From: Planctomycetaceae bacterium
GTDB taxonomy: Bacteria > Planctomycetota > Planctomycetia > Pirellulales > Thermoguttaceae
Length of the DNA stretch: 5,152 nt
NCBI GenBank assembly: GCA_031274385.1
Contig: JAISQH010000361.1
Location: 1-5,152 of the forward strand
Reading direction: 5' to 3'
Under the pieces are notes generated by a model. That model was not told where the DNA came from. It saw only the letters and a program-made list of their open reading frames with translations, and ran no database searches. The position numbers and the translations under genes are program-made. Each line of letters starts with the position of its first letter. Within the stretch, counting starts at the first letter, position 1. Shown here piece after piece: positions 1-4,700 of the stretch.

Positions 1-70
1 AAAATCTTCCTTGAGTAAAATAATAATGAACACCGTCAAAAACAGAACAAGTTAAAACCAACCTTGAATT

Positions 71-118
71 TCTTTGCGTCTTTGCGCGCAATCCTTAAAA
101 AATAAAAGAGACAGTTAC
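71..118 (+). repeat. End-fragment of the GTAAC/GTTAC element (terminal repeat only)
   Basis: The stretch from TCTTTGCGTCTTTGCG to AGAGACAGTTAC resembles the right-hand terminus of the full elements at 718-998 and 4701-4982, including the A-rich tract and the GAGACAGTTAC end. The inner part has diverged (GCGCGCAATCC in place of GTGCGAAACA). The rest of the element is absent, so this is a solo terminal repeat or a deletion remnant. It points the same way as the fragment at 180-246. Confidence 0.6.
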
Positions 119-179
119 CAATTATATTTTTCGTGAAATTTCGTGTGTTTCGTGGTTAGTCTCGGTTTTTAGAACTTCC

Positions 180-246
180 TAGAATCAAAACCTTTGTGTT
201 CTTTGCGCCTTTGTGCGAAACATTAAAAAACAAAAGAGACCGTTAC
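180..246 (+). repeat. Right-end fragment of the GTAAC/GTTAC element
   Basis: From TAGAATCAAAACC to the terminal CCGTTAC this 67-bp stretch matches the last part of the full copy at 718-998 almost base for base, including TTCTTTGCGCCTTTGTGCG and the A-rich tract before AGAGACCGTTAC. Homology stops abruptly at about 180, so the left three quarters of the element are missing. Orientation is the same as the 718-998 copy. The frame through it encodes the same decoy peptide as the full copies (RIKTFVFFAPLCETLKNK). Confidence 0.8.
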
Positions 247-282
247 AAACACAAAACCAATCCCAATACCGAATATTATTTC

Positions 283-312
283 CGAACAAATAATCTCCTG
301 CTTATTTGTTCG
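283..312 (-). terminator. Terminator-like hairpin just downstream of crcB
   Basis: CGAACAAATAA (283-293) and TTATTTGTTCG (302-312) form a perfect 11-bp stem with an 8-nt loop, beginning 10 nt after the crcB stop codon. Read as minus-strand RNA the stem can extend by a G-U wobble and three A-U pairs. There is no clean U-tract afterwards, so it is either a weak intrinsic terminator or a 3'-end stabilising hairpin. Its position at the end of the last minus-strand gene supports a transcript-end role. Confidence 0.5.
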
Positions 313-321
313 AAAATCATT

Positions 322-714
322 TCATTTACGAACGAAAAAGAGGTTGACGAGCAGCAGTCCTCCGAACACGGCGGCTATTCCGAGAAAATTCTGACCAACC
401 AGATGAAAAATGAAGGCACTCCAACGCCGTTCCGACAAAAATTGTTGGTTTTCGTAGGCAAAAGCGGAGAAGGTTGTAAAACCGCCTAAAAGTCCCGTTA
501 AAAGAATCGCCCGCCACTCCGTCGAAAGAGAACCGCAGGAAATTAACCCCAATACAATTCCGAACAGAAAACAACCAAACAGGTTGACCAGATACGTTCC
601 CCAAGGATACGATGTACCAAAAATAAAGGCGGTGCCAAGAGTGACTCCGTATCGGGCAAGTGTCCCAATCGCTCCGGCAAAACCAATTCCCAGTAAATGG
701 TAAAACGTGTTCAT
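322..714 (-). CDS. crcB: Fluoride channel / exporter, CrcB (Fluc) family
   Basis: Encodes a 130-residue inner-membrane protein that, as a dual-topology dimer, would let fluoride leave the cytoplasm. Family signatures are clear: GFAGAIGTLARY near residues 11-22, GTYLVNLFGCFLFG at 39-52 with the pore-lining Asn (N44), and GLLGGFTTFSAFAYE at 74-88 with the two Phe-box residues F82 and F85. Four hydrophobic helices fit the usual length of about 125-130. The frame stays open to an ATG at 768, but the 18 extra residues are encoded by the terminal repeat of the adjacent mobile element and are hydrophilic. The ATG at 714 begins the normal family N-terminus (MNTFYHLLGIGFAGAIG) and is preferred. No Shine-Dalgarno is visible (ATTACAAA before ATG) and I see no fluoride riboswitch. 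The gene follows htrA, which it probably overlapped before an element inserted between them. Confidence 0.93.
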   Translation of the reverse strand: MNTFYHLLGIGFAGAIGTLARYGVTLGTAFIFGTSYPWGTYLVNLFGCFLFGIVLGLISCGSLSTEWRAILLTGLLGGFTTFSAFAYENQQFLSERRWSAFIFHLVGQNFLGIAAVFGGLLLVNLFFVRK

Positions 715-717
715 TTT
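707..717. repeat. Target-site duplication, crcB-side copy (GTGTTCATTTT)
   Basis: This 11-bp sequence directly abuts the left end (GTAAT) of the element at 718-998. It matches 999-1009 (GTGTTCATTGT) at 10 of 11 positions in direct orientation. It contains the crcB start codon (CAT at 712-714 on the plus strand). The mismatch lies at 716 versus 1008. This is the pattern left by staggered-cut insertion. Confidence 0.75.
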
Positions 718-998
718 GTAATTATCTATTTTGTTTTTCAAGTTTGCGCACAAAGGCACGAAGAACACAAAGAGGATATTTTAGTTTTGTCAACAGATTT
801 TACAGATTTAACAGATTCGTTTTTTATAAAAATCGGTTCAATCTGCGTCATCTGTTGACAATAATGGAACAAGTCTATTTATTGTTCGTTGCGAATAAAG
901 ACATAAAAGACGCAAGGAATATCGATCCGTTTAGAATCAAAACCTTCGTGTTCTTTGCGCCTTTGTGCGAAACATTAAAAAATAAAATAGACGGTTAC
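718..998 (+). mobile_element. Complete 281-bp non-autonomous inverted-repeat element (MITE-like), copy B
   Basis: Ends are GTAATTATCTATTTTG on the left and the inverted equivalent AAAATAGACGGTTAC on the right. The inverted similarity runs inward for about 50 bp through GCGCACAAAGGC and GAAGAACAC motifs. The reverse complement of 4701-4982 aligns with it over its whole length, and 2524-2686 and 180-246 are partial copies. Inside are an off-centre palindrome (787-861) and an A-rich right half. It carries no transposase, so it must have been moved in trans. Both flanks carry an 11-bp near-identical direct repeat, supporting insertion. The open frame from 864 rightwards is judged non-coding because 7 of its 8 codon differences from the other full copy change the amino acid. 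It lies between htrA and crcB and would be transcribed as a long structured RNA if the two genes share a transcript. Confidence 0.85.
787..861. repeat. Internal palindrome of element copy B
   Basis: TTGTCAACAGAT (787-798) and ATCTGTTGACAA (850-861) are perfect inverted 12-mers. Between them the left arm has ACAGATT three times at 9-bp spacing. The right arm is more degenerate (GGTTCAATCTGCGTC), so only the outer part pairs perfectly. The centre is the AT-rich TTTTTTATAAAAA. Equivalent structures lie at 2552-2617 and 4838-4913. Confidence 0.8.
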
Positions 999-1009
999 GT
1001 GTTCATTGT
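999..1009. repeat. Target-site duplication, htrA-side copy (GTGTTCATTGT)
   Basis: Follows immediately after the element terminus GTTAC (994-998) and repeats 707-717 with one mismatch. It contains the htrA stop codon (TCA at 1003-1005 on the plus strand). Read on the minus strand it is ACAATGAACAC, i.e. CAA (last Gln of HtrA), TGA stop, with an embedded ATG identical in context to the crcB start. Confidence 0.75.
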
Positions 1010-2436
1010 CCTAATTTGATAACAATTTTTTGTTCCGCACCACCGGGTAAAACAACATCCAACGTGATGCCGTTGGAAAGATCACTCTCATTTCTCGCAG
1101 CAACATAAGCACTTCGCGTCGGAACATTTTTACCATCGACTTTCGTAATCAACATTCCGATATTAACGCCCGCTTTTTCAGCACGACCACCGGGAATCGT
1201 TGCCAAAACAACCAAGCCCTGTCTTCCACTCAGTTTGAGGCGAGCAAGAATCGGCTCCGTCGCCTGAACAAGAAGCAAACTCAACGTGTTGTCAACATAA
1301 GACTGGACAGAATCGCCCAACACAGAACCAATAAGCCCGGCTGTCGGAGGCATCGGTTTCATCTCAACAACAATCTTGTATCGTTTACCGCCCCGAATAA
1401 AAATGATTTCATGATCCTCACCCAGTTTTGCACGCTCCGTCAACCGTTGAAGTTGATAAACCGCATTCACCGGTTGACCGTCAAACGAAAGAATCACATC
1501 GTCTTCTTTGAGTGCTTCTTCCGCCGGAGAATTTTGGAGCGGATATTCAACAAGAACTCCGGTTCGCTGTTTGAGTTCCAGACGCCGGATGTCCCAAAGA
1601 GTAAGCGGTTTCGTCACCACTCCAAGCCACGCTCGTTCGACTTTGCCCTTAGCAATAATTTGTTTCGCCACCCACTGGGCGTTGTTCGACGGTAACGCAA
1701 AACCAATTCCCTGATTGGTTCCGGTTCGGGAAAGAATTGCCGTGTTAATTCCGATAATTTCGCCCTTCAAATTAATGAGAGGACCGCCGGAATTACCCGG
1801 ATTGATTGCCGCGTCGGTTTGCAGAAACTCTGTCCGCTGAACCTGTTGGAGCAACCTGCCTTTGGCACTGATGATTCCGGCACTCACTGTCGAATCAAGT
1901 TCAAACGGATTCCCAATCGCTAACACCCAATCGCCAATCTCCATCGCGTCACTGTCACCAAAAACAGCGTAAGGTAATTCATCCGTCTCAGCAACATCAA
2001 GCCAAATAACCGCAAGATCGGTTTCAGGGTCATGCCGGTATTTTTTGGCGTAATATTTTCGACCGTCCGGCAATTCAACTTCGATTTCCCGTGCGCGGGC
2101 AATGACATGGTTGTTGGTCAGAACAATTCCTTTCGAATCAATCAGAATACCGGTGCCGGAACTGTCACCCGGATTACGGCGACCGGGCAAAGTTCTCAAT
2201 GCAGGAATTTGAATCTGCATCGCTTCGCGGTCTTCCGTCGTCTGTAAATGGGAAATAATCTTGACCGCAGCCGGAATCACCCGCTCCGAAGCATTGCGAA
2301 ACGCAGCAGAAAGCTCCGACGCCCGTTGTTGCACTCCGTCAGCCGGTACAGATTGCGCCGCGTTTTCCTGACCCAAAGTAAAAGGAACTAAAAATAATAG
2401 CAGAATAAAATGAAATGAAATTGCTTTAAGGCTCAT
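1003..2436 (-). CDS. HtrA/Deg-family periplasmic serine protease with two PDZ domains
   Basis: A 477-residue trypsin-like protease expected to degrade or refold damaged envelope proteins. Residues 1-22 form a signal peptide (short basic start, hydrophobic ILLLFLVPFTLG). The protease domain spans about 45-265, with the catalytic triad visible as H110 in TNNHVI, D140 in ETDLAV and S216 in NPGNSGGPL, plus the oxyanion-loop glycines. The first PDZ domain covers about 267-358 (AWLGV start, GVLVEYPLQNSPAEEA binding region). A second lies at about 395-475 (GLVVLATIPGGRAEKAG). Length and architecture fit DegP/DegQ/DegS-like proteins of about 450-490 residues; which subtype cannot be settled from sequence alone. 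A purine-rich AAAAGAGA precedes ATG by a few bases. It lies downstream of terC beyond an element remnant and upstream of crcB, whose start probably overlapped this stop codon before the 281-bp element inserted. Confidence 0.95.
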   Translation of the reverse strand: MSLKAISFHFILLLFLVPFTLGQENAAQSVPADGVQQRASELSAAFRNASERVIPAAVKIISHLQTTEDREAMQIQIPALRTLPGRRNPGDSSGTGILIDSKGIVLTNNHVIARAREIEVELPDGRKYYAKKYRHDPETDLAVIWLDVAETDELPYAVFGDSDAMEIGDWVLAIGNPFELDSTVSAGIISAKGRLLQQVQRTEFLQTDAAINPGNSGGPLINLKGEIIGINTAILSRTGTNQGIGFALPSNNAQWVAKQIIAKGKVERAWLGVVTKPLTLWDIRRLELKQRTGVLVEYPLQNSPAEEALKEDDVILSFDGQPVNAVYQLQRLTERAKLGEDHEIIFIRGGKRYKIVVEMKPMPPTAGLIGSVLGDSVQSYVDNTLSLLLVQATEPILARLKLSGRQGLVVLATIPGGRAEKAGVNIGMLITKVDGKNVPTRSAYVAARNESDLSNGITLDVVLPGGAEQKIVIKLGQ

Positions 2437-2479
2437 TGATTTCTCTTTTCACTAAAATTAACCTTGTGATCGACAACGA

Positions 2480-2508
2480 TTCTTACCATTCCGTTTTTGG
2501 AGTTTCAA
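2480..2508 (-). promoter_or_regulatory. Candidate sigma70-like promoter for htrA
   Basis: On the minus strand TTGAAA (2508-2503) is followed after 17 bp by TAAGAA (2485-2480), placing a start about 35-40 nt before the htrA ATG. The -35 box is good (5/6) but the -10 box is poor (3/6), so this is only a candidate. It lies outside the element remnant, in the 87 bp between that remnant and htrA. Confidence 0.25.
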
Positions 2509-2523
2509 TTGAACGGTAAAGTC

Positions 2524-2686
2524 ATAGACTTGTTCCATTATATTGTTATTATTGTCAACAGATTTTACAGATTCGTTTTTTATGAAAATCTGTTAAATCT
2601 GTAAAATCTGTTGACAAAACTAAAATATCCTCTTTGTGTTCTTCGTGCCTTTGTGCGCAAACTTGAAAAACAAAATAGACAGTTAC
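2524..2686 (-). mobile_element. Truncated copy D of the 281-bp element, between terC and htrA
   Basis: From ATAGACTTGTTCCATTAT to GACAGTTAC it matches about the last 160 bp of the copy at 4701-4982, in the same orientation, i.e. opposite to the copy at 718-998. It has lost the terminus carrying the TTTAGAATC segment. A short extra TATTGTTATTATTG stretch precedes the palindrome relative to the full copies. The retained end is complete (AAAACAAAATAGACAGTTAC). No direct repeat flanks it, as expected for a deletion remnant. A further degenerate AAAAAATAGACCGTTCAC at 2721-2738, just past the terC stop, may be another eroded terminus. Confidence 0.8.
2552..2617. repeat. Internal palindrome of element copy D, 22-bp perfect arms
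   Basis: The 22 bases at 2552-2573, beginning TTGTCAACAGATTTTACAG, are exactly the inverted complement of 2596-2617, ending ATCTGTTGACAA. ACAGATT occurs twice on the left arm and AATCTGT three times on the right, all at 9-bp steps. The arms are more perfect here than in the full copies. As RNA or single-stranded DNA it would form a strong hairpin in the terC-htrA gap. Confidence 0.85.
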
Positions 2687-2744
2687 GATAAAAACCTTCT
2701 TTCACTTCTTTCTTCCTGTAAAAAAATAGACCGTTCACGCCTTC

Positions 2745-3761
2745 TTACTCACGTTTATTGACATAAACTGACGCCAGAACACCAATCGCCATCACAACAA
2801 CAATAACGCCAAGCGAAACCCATGTCATGATATCTTCGATCTGAAAATGGTGAATCACATCAATACAGAGCAACTTGACACCGACATACGCCAGAATAAC
2901 AGATAAACTAACTTGCAAATACCGGAACTTGGCAATCATTGCCGCCATAACAAAATAAAGCGAACGCAAACCAAGAATCGCAAAAACATTGGAAGTGAAC
3001 ACAATAAACGGGTCTTGCGTGATGGCGAAGATTGCCGGAATGGAATCAATTGCAAAGATCAGGTCGTTGCTTTCGACAACCAGCAAAACCAGCAGCATTG
3101 GCGTACAAGACCATGAATAACCGGATGTTCCCGACTCTTGAGACGGTTCTTTGGGAACTTTGACGAAAAAATGTTCGGCGTGGTAATCCGGTGTAACACG
3201 AAAAAAACGTTGTGCGAGTTTGACGAGCGGATTTTTTTCCGGGTGAACTTCTTCTTCCTTGTGAAATAACATCTTAACCGCCGTAACAAGAAGCAACGCC
3301 CCAAAAAAGTACAGAATCGGGGAGAAAAAATGAATCAAAGCAACACCAAGCAAAATCATGACGCCGCGCAACAAAAGCGCACCGAAAATTCCCCAAAACA
3401 AGACCCGGTGTTGGTAAAGGCGCGGAACACCGAAAAACGAAAAAACCATACCGATAACGAAAATATTATCAAGACTGAGCGATTTTTCGATGAGATAGCC
3501 GGTGAAAAACATTTTTGCCGCCGTTGCCCCGCCGAGAATTGACTCTCCGTGTTCTCCAAGACCGACACCGAGCAGATGTTTTTCATACAGAAAATAGATT
3601 CCGACATTGAAAATCAAAGCAAGGACAACCCAAAAACAAGTCCAACCCAGTGATTCCCGAATACCGGGAACATGCGCCTTCCTGTGAAAAACCCCCAAGT
3701 CAAGCAACAAAAGAAAGATCACCAACCCAATAAATCCAAACCAAAGCCAAAGAATACTCAT
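2745..3761 (-). CDS. TerC/Alx-family integral membrane protein, probable metal-ion handling
   Basis: A 338-residue polytopic membrane protein of the TerC family, whose studied members (E. coli Alx, B. subtilis MeeF/MeeY) are linked to manganese export and metallation of exported proteins. Hydrophobic helices lie at about 4-23, 39-58, 83-110, 120-142, 146-165, 220-240, 252-275, 283-301 and 313-333. Acidic residues typical of the family are buried in the helices: D21 in LLDLGVF, E92 and D98 in IEKSLSLDNIFV, and E230, D233 and D239 in VESNDLIFAIDSIPA. A hydrophilic loop occupies about 167-219. Length is close to Alx. The start at 3761 directly precedes MSILWLWFGF, a natural first helix; no Shine-Dalgarno is seen (upstream is nearly pure A/T). 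Upstream lie a TTAATTAA array and a hairpin-rich element; I found no recognisable yybP-ykoY manganese riboswitch. 'Tellurium resistance' is only the historical family label. Confidence 0.93.
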   Translation of the reverse strand: MSILWLWFGFIGLVIFLLLLDLGVFHRKAHVPGIRESLGWTCFWVVLALIFNVGIYFLYEKHLLGVGLGEHGESILGGATAAKMFFTGYLIEKSLSLDNIFVIGMVFSFFGVPRLYQHRVLFWGIFGALLLRGVMILLGVALIHFFSPILYFFGALLLVTAVKMLFHKEEEVHPEKNPLVKLAQRFFRVTPDYHAEHFFVKVPKEPSQESGTSGYSWSCTPMLLVLLVVESNDLIFAIDSIPAIFAITQDPFIVFTSNVFAILGLRSLYFVMAAMIAKFRYLQVSLSVILAYVGVKLLCIDVIHHFQIEDIMTWVSLGVIVVVMAIGVLASVYVNKRE

Positions 3762-3776
3762 TTGTTTAATAATTTT

Positions 3777-3825
3777 TTTAATTAATTGTTTTAATTAATC
3801 GTTTAATTAATCGTTTAATTAATCT
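3777..3825. repeat. Four-copy TTAATTAA array at 12-13 bp spacing upstream of terC
   Basis: The 12-bp unit TTTAATTAATCG occurs at 3790-3801 and 3802-3813, then at 3814-3825 with one change (ending CT). It is preceded by a 13-bp variant at 3777-3789. Each unit centres on the self-complementary 8-mer TTAATTAA. The array ends about 15 bp before the terC start codon, so on the minus strand it occupies the core promoter and 5'-leader position. It could be tandem operators, a slippage-prone AT tract, or both. Confidence 0.85.
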
Positions 3826-4014
3826 ATACTTCCGGCGGTCATAAAAATGACGTTAGGCGTTAGCGACGGTCGCTTGCGACCGACGAGATGGGCGACTTGC
3901 TGTCAAAAATAACCGATTACTTCGGGGGCAAGCCCCCGTCGCTAACGCCTTCCTGCCTCAAGCCTTCCCGCCTCTACAGGGTAAAAACATACATTTATGA
4001 CCGCCGAAAGTATA
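3825..4014. mobile_element. 190-bp MITE-like element with TATACTT ends enclosing paired hairpins
   Basis: The first 21 bases (3825-3845, TATACTTCCGGCGGTCATAA plus A) and the inverted last 21 (3994-4014) match at 20 of 21 positions, differing only at position 8. The ends begin TATA, compatible with a TA target duplication as in IS630/Tc1-mariner-type elements, though no longer flanking repeat is visible. The interior is far more GC-rich than its surroundings and holds the paired REP-like hairpins at 3855-3950 and a 15-bp-period direct repeat at 3947-3972 (GCCTTCCTGCC / GCCTTCCCGCC). It encodes no transposase. A 73-codon plus-strand frame from 3888 is an incidental reading of the structure. Confidence 0.65.
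3855..3950. repeat. REPIN-like pair of inverted REP-type palindromes
   Basis: Two 28-nt arms lie in inverted orientation with a 40-bp spacer. Each has the same 15-base head AGGCGTTAGCGACGG (3855-3869, and inverted at 3936-3950) leading into a hairpin with a CTTG loop. The left stem is CGGTCG/CGACCG; the right, read inverted, is CGGGGG/CCCCCG. The stems differ at two base pairs but both remain fully paired (compensatory change). This organisation, a conserved head plus hairpin duplicated in inverse, resembles the REPINs mobilised by RAYT transposases. No RAYT gene is in the window. Confidence 0.65.
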
Positions 4015-4078
4015 AAATAAAAATAATAAGGACAACATTAGTTAATTGTACAACTCAACCATTGTTGTGTTGTCAGCA

Positions 4079-4183
4079 TTATTTTTGCAACGCGATTAAT
4101 TCGCGGTGAAATTGTTCCCGTTTTTCCATTTCGCGGTGATATTGTTCGATTTTGTCATTGAGGAATTGACGTATTTGAATTTT
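4079..4183 (-). pseudogene. Short decayed reading frame with a 10-residue charged repeat
   Basis: Reading minus from 4183 to the TAA at 4081-4079 gives 34 codons bounded upstream by a TAG (4184-4186), with further stops before that. The peptide is highly charged and helix-prone and contains a 10-residue repeat, NDKIEQYHRE then MEKREQFHRE, followed by LIALQK and stop. The DNA shows the matching 30-bp tandem repeat (4100-4129 and 4130-4159). It looks like the coiled-coil C-terminal tail of a lost gene. Family unknown; it could also be a chance frame over a short tandem duplication. Confidence 0.3.
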
Positions 4184-4245
4184 CTAAATGATCTGATTTT
4201 ATTCAAAACGTGCCAATTGATCCCGGAACGACATTTCCTTTGCCC

Positions 4246-4374
4246 AAAAGGGTATCTGATTTCATGAAAAAATCAAGTGTTTTCACGGTCAAAGGTTATC
4301 CTTTTGTTGAAAAGATGCCAATTTTTGCCAAAAAAGGGTGCTCGTTTACTGAAAACGGGCGTCTGAATTGGGAA
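4246..4374. repeat. Degenerate 21-bp tandem repeat (heptapeptide periodicity)
   Basis: Successive 21-bp units follow a pattern such as AAA GGT TAT CCT TTT GTT GAA (4291-4311) and AAA GGG TGC TCG TTT ACT GAA (4333-4353). In the plus-strand frame starting at 4210 this gives Phe every seven residues at 18, 25, 32, 39 and 46, with Lys/Arg four residues before each. The minus strand is also open here and shows its own seven-residue pattern, so coding strand is undecided. The 92-codon plus frame (4210-4488) has no recognisable domain or ribosome-binding site, and I do not call it a gene. Confidence 0.5.
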
Positions 4375-4413
4375 TTCGTATGCCCGAAATCGGTCATTCG
4401 GACATACGAATTC
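4372..4413. repeat. 42-bp near-perfect palindrome (GAATTCGTATG ... CATACGAATTC)
   Basis: GAATTCGTATG (4372-4382) and CATACGAATTC (4403-4413) are perfect inverted 11-mers. After one mismatched pair the stem continues with CCGAA (4384-4388) and TTCGG (4397-4401), closing on an 8-nt loop. That makes 16 paired bases in a 17-position stem. A wider inverted pair, CGTTTAC (4343-4349) and GTAAACG (4415-4421), brackets it. No T-tract follows on either strand, so it is not a typical terminator. Confidence 0.8.
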
Positions 4414-4488
4414 GGTAAACGGGCGGTAAATTTTCTGATTATTTCGGATTTTATCTACCCTGAAAGGAAACATATCCGTACCCCCTAA

Positions 4489-4700
4489 ACGCAATTTCTC
4501 ATTTTGATATTTTTATAAGTCGTTAAATATAAAAGACTTATATTAAAATCTTGCGTTGTCTGATTTGCAGTTTCAAAACAGTTACGCCCAAAAGCGTTAC
4601 GGGAGTTCTGATTACAGCAATTATTGAACCGCAATACGGGTTTTGTTGGAACTTTATAGCGGAATGAGTATTGAGAATTTCGGAATACAAACGATGCTTG
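4489..4700. other. Unassigned spacer with an AT-rich hairpin
   Basis: No gene is recognised here. TATAAGTC (4514-4521) and GACTTATA (4535-4542) form an 8-bp stem with a 13-nt loop, without a following T-run. Short open frames occur on both strands (minus to a TAA near 4548; plus from about 4625 into the element), but none has a start, ribosome-binding site or motif I know. The 11 bases before the element (AACGATGCTTG) do not match the 11 bases after it. Confidence 0.5.

Larger units (their letters stand above)
1..321. other. Gene-free left flank rich in dispersed repeat fragments
   Basis: No credible gene is visible in these 321 bases. Positions 1-70 are AT-rich and unassigned; a reading frame entering from the left on the plus strand stops at once (codons for KIFLE, then TAA at 16-18), which could be the tail of an upstream gene but is too short to judge. 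71-118 and 180-246 are end-fragments of the GTAAC/GTTAC element family listed separately. Between them, 119-179 contains closely spaced TTTCGTG/TTCGTGG motifs that look like another simple dispersed intergenic repeat. A plus-strand frame at 196-489 is rejected: it starts inside a repeat fragment and runs antisense into crcB. Confidence 0.6.

Noticed and set aside
71..246. CRISPR-like array of short repeats at the left edge
   Set aside because: Only two diverged end-fragments with unequal lengths, matching the termini of a larger element; no regular repeat-spacer pattern.
196..489. 97-codon plus-strand ORF
   Set aside because: It begins inside a repeat fragment and runs antisense through the crcB 3' end; no motif or ribosome-binding site.
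715..998. Fluoride riboswitch upstream of crcB
   Set aside because: The entire upstream region is the inserted element and no fluoride aptamer core was recognised.
660..1019. 119-codon plus-strand ORF across element copy B
   Set aside because: It spans crcB antisense, the element and its decoy frame; the changes between element copies are not protein-conserving.
1411..2247. Several plus- and minus-strand ORFs within htrA
   Set aside because: They are alternative-frame shadows of a clearly conserved protease gene.
2913..3607. ORFs overlapping terC
   Set aside because: They are low-complexity shadows in other frames of the TerC coding sequence.
3762..4014. Possible yybP-ykoY manganese riboswitch upstream of terC
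   Set aside because: TerC genes often have one, but the hairpins here are symmetric REP-like arms and I could not find the conserved riboswitch loops.
3888..4109. 73-codon plus-strand ORF in the 190-bp element
   Set aside because: It runs through the right hairpin, the terminal repeat and beyond; no domain, and explained by the repeat structure.
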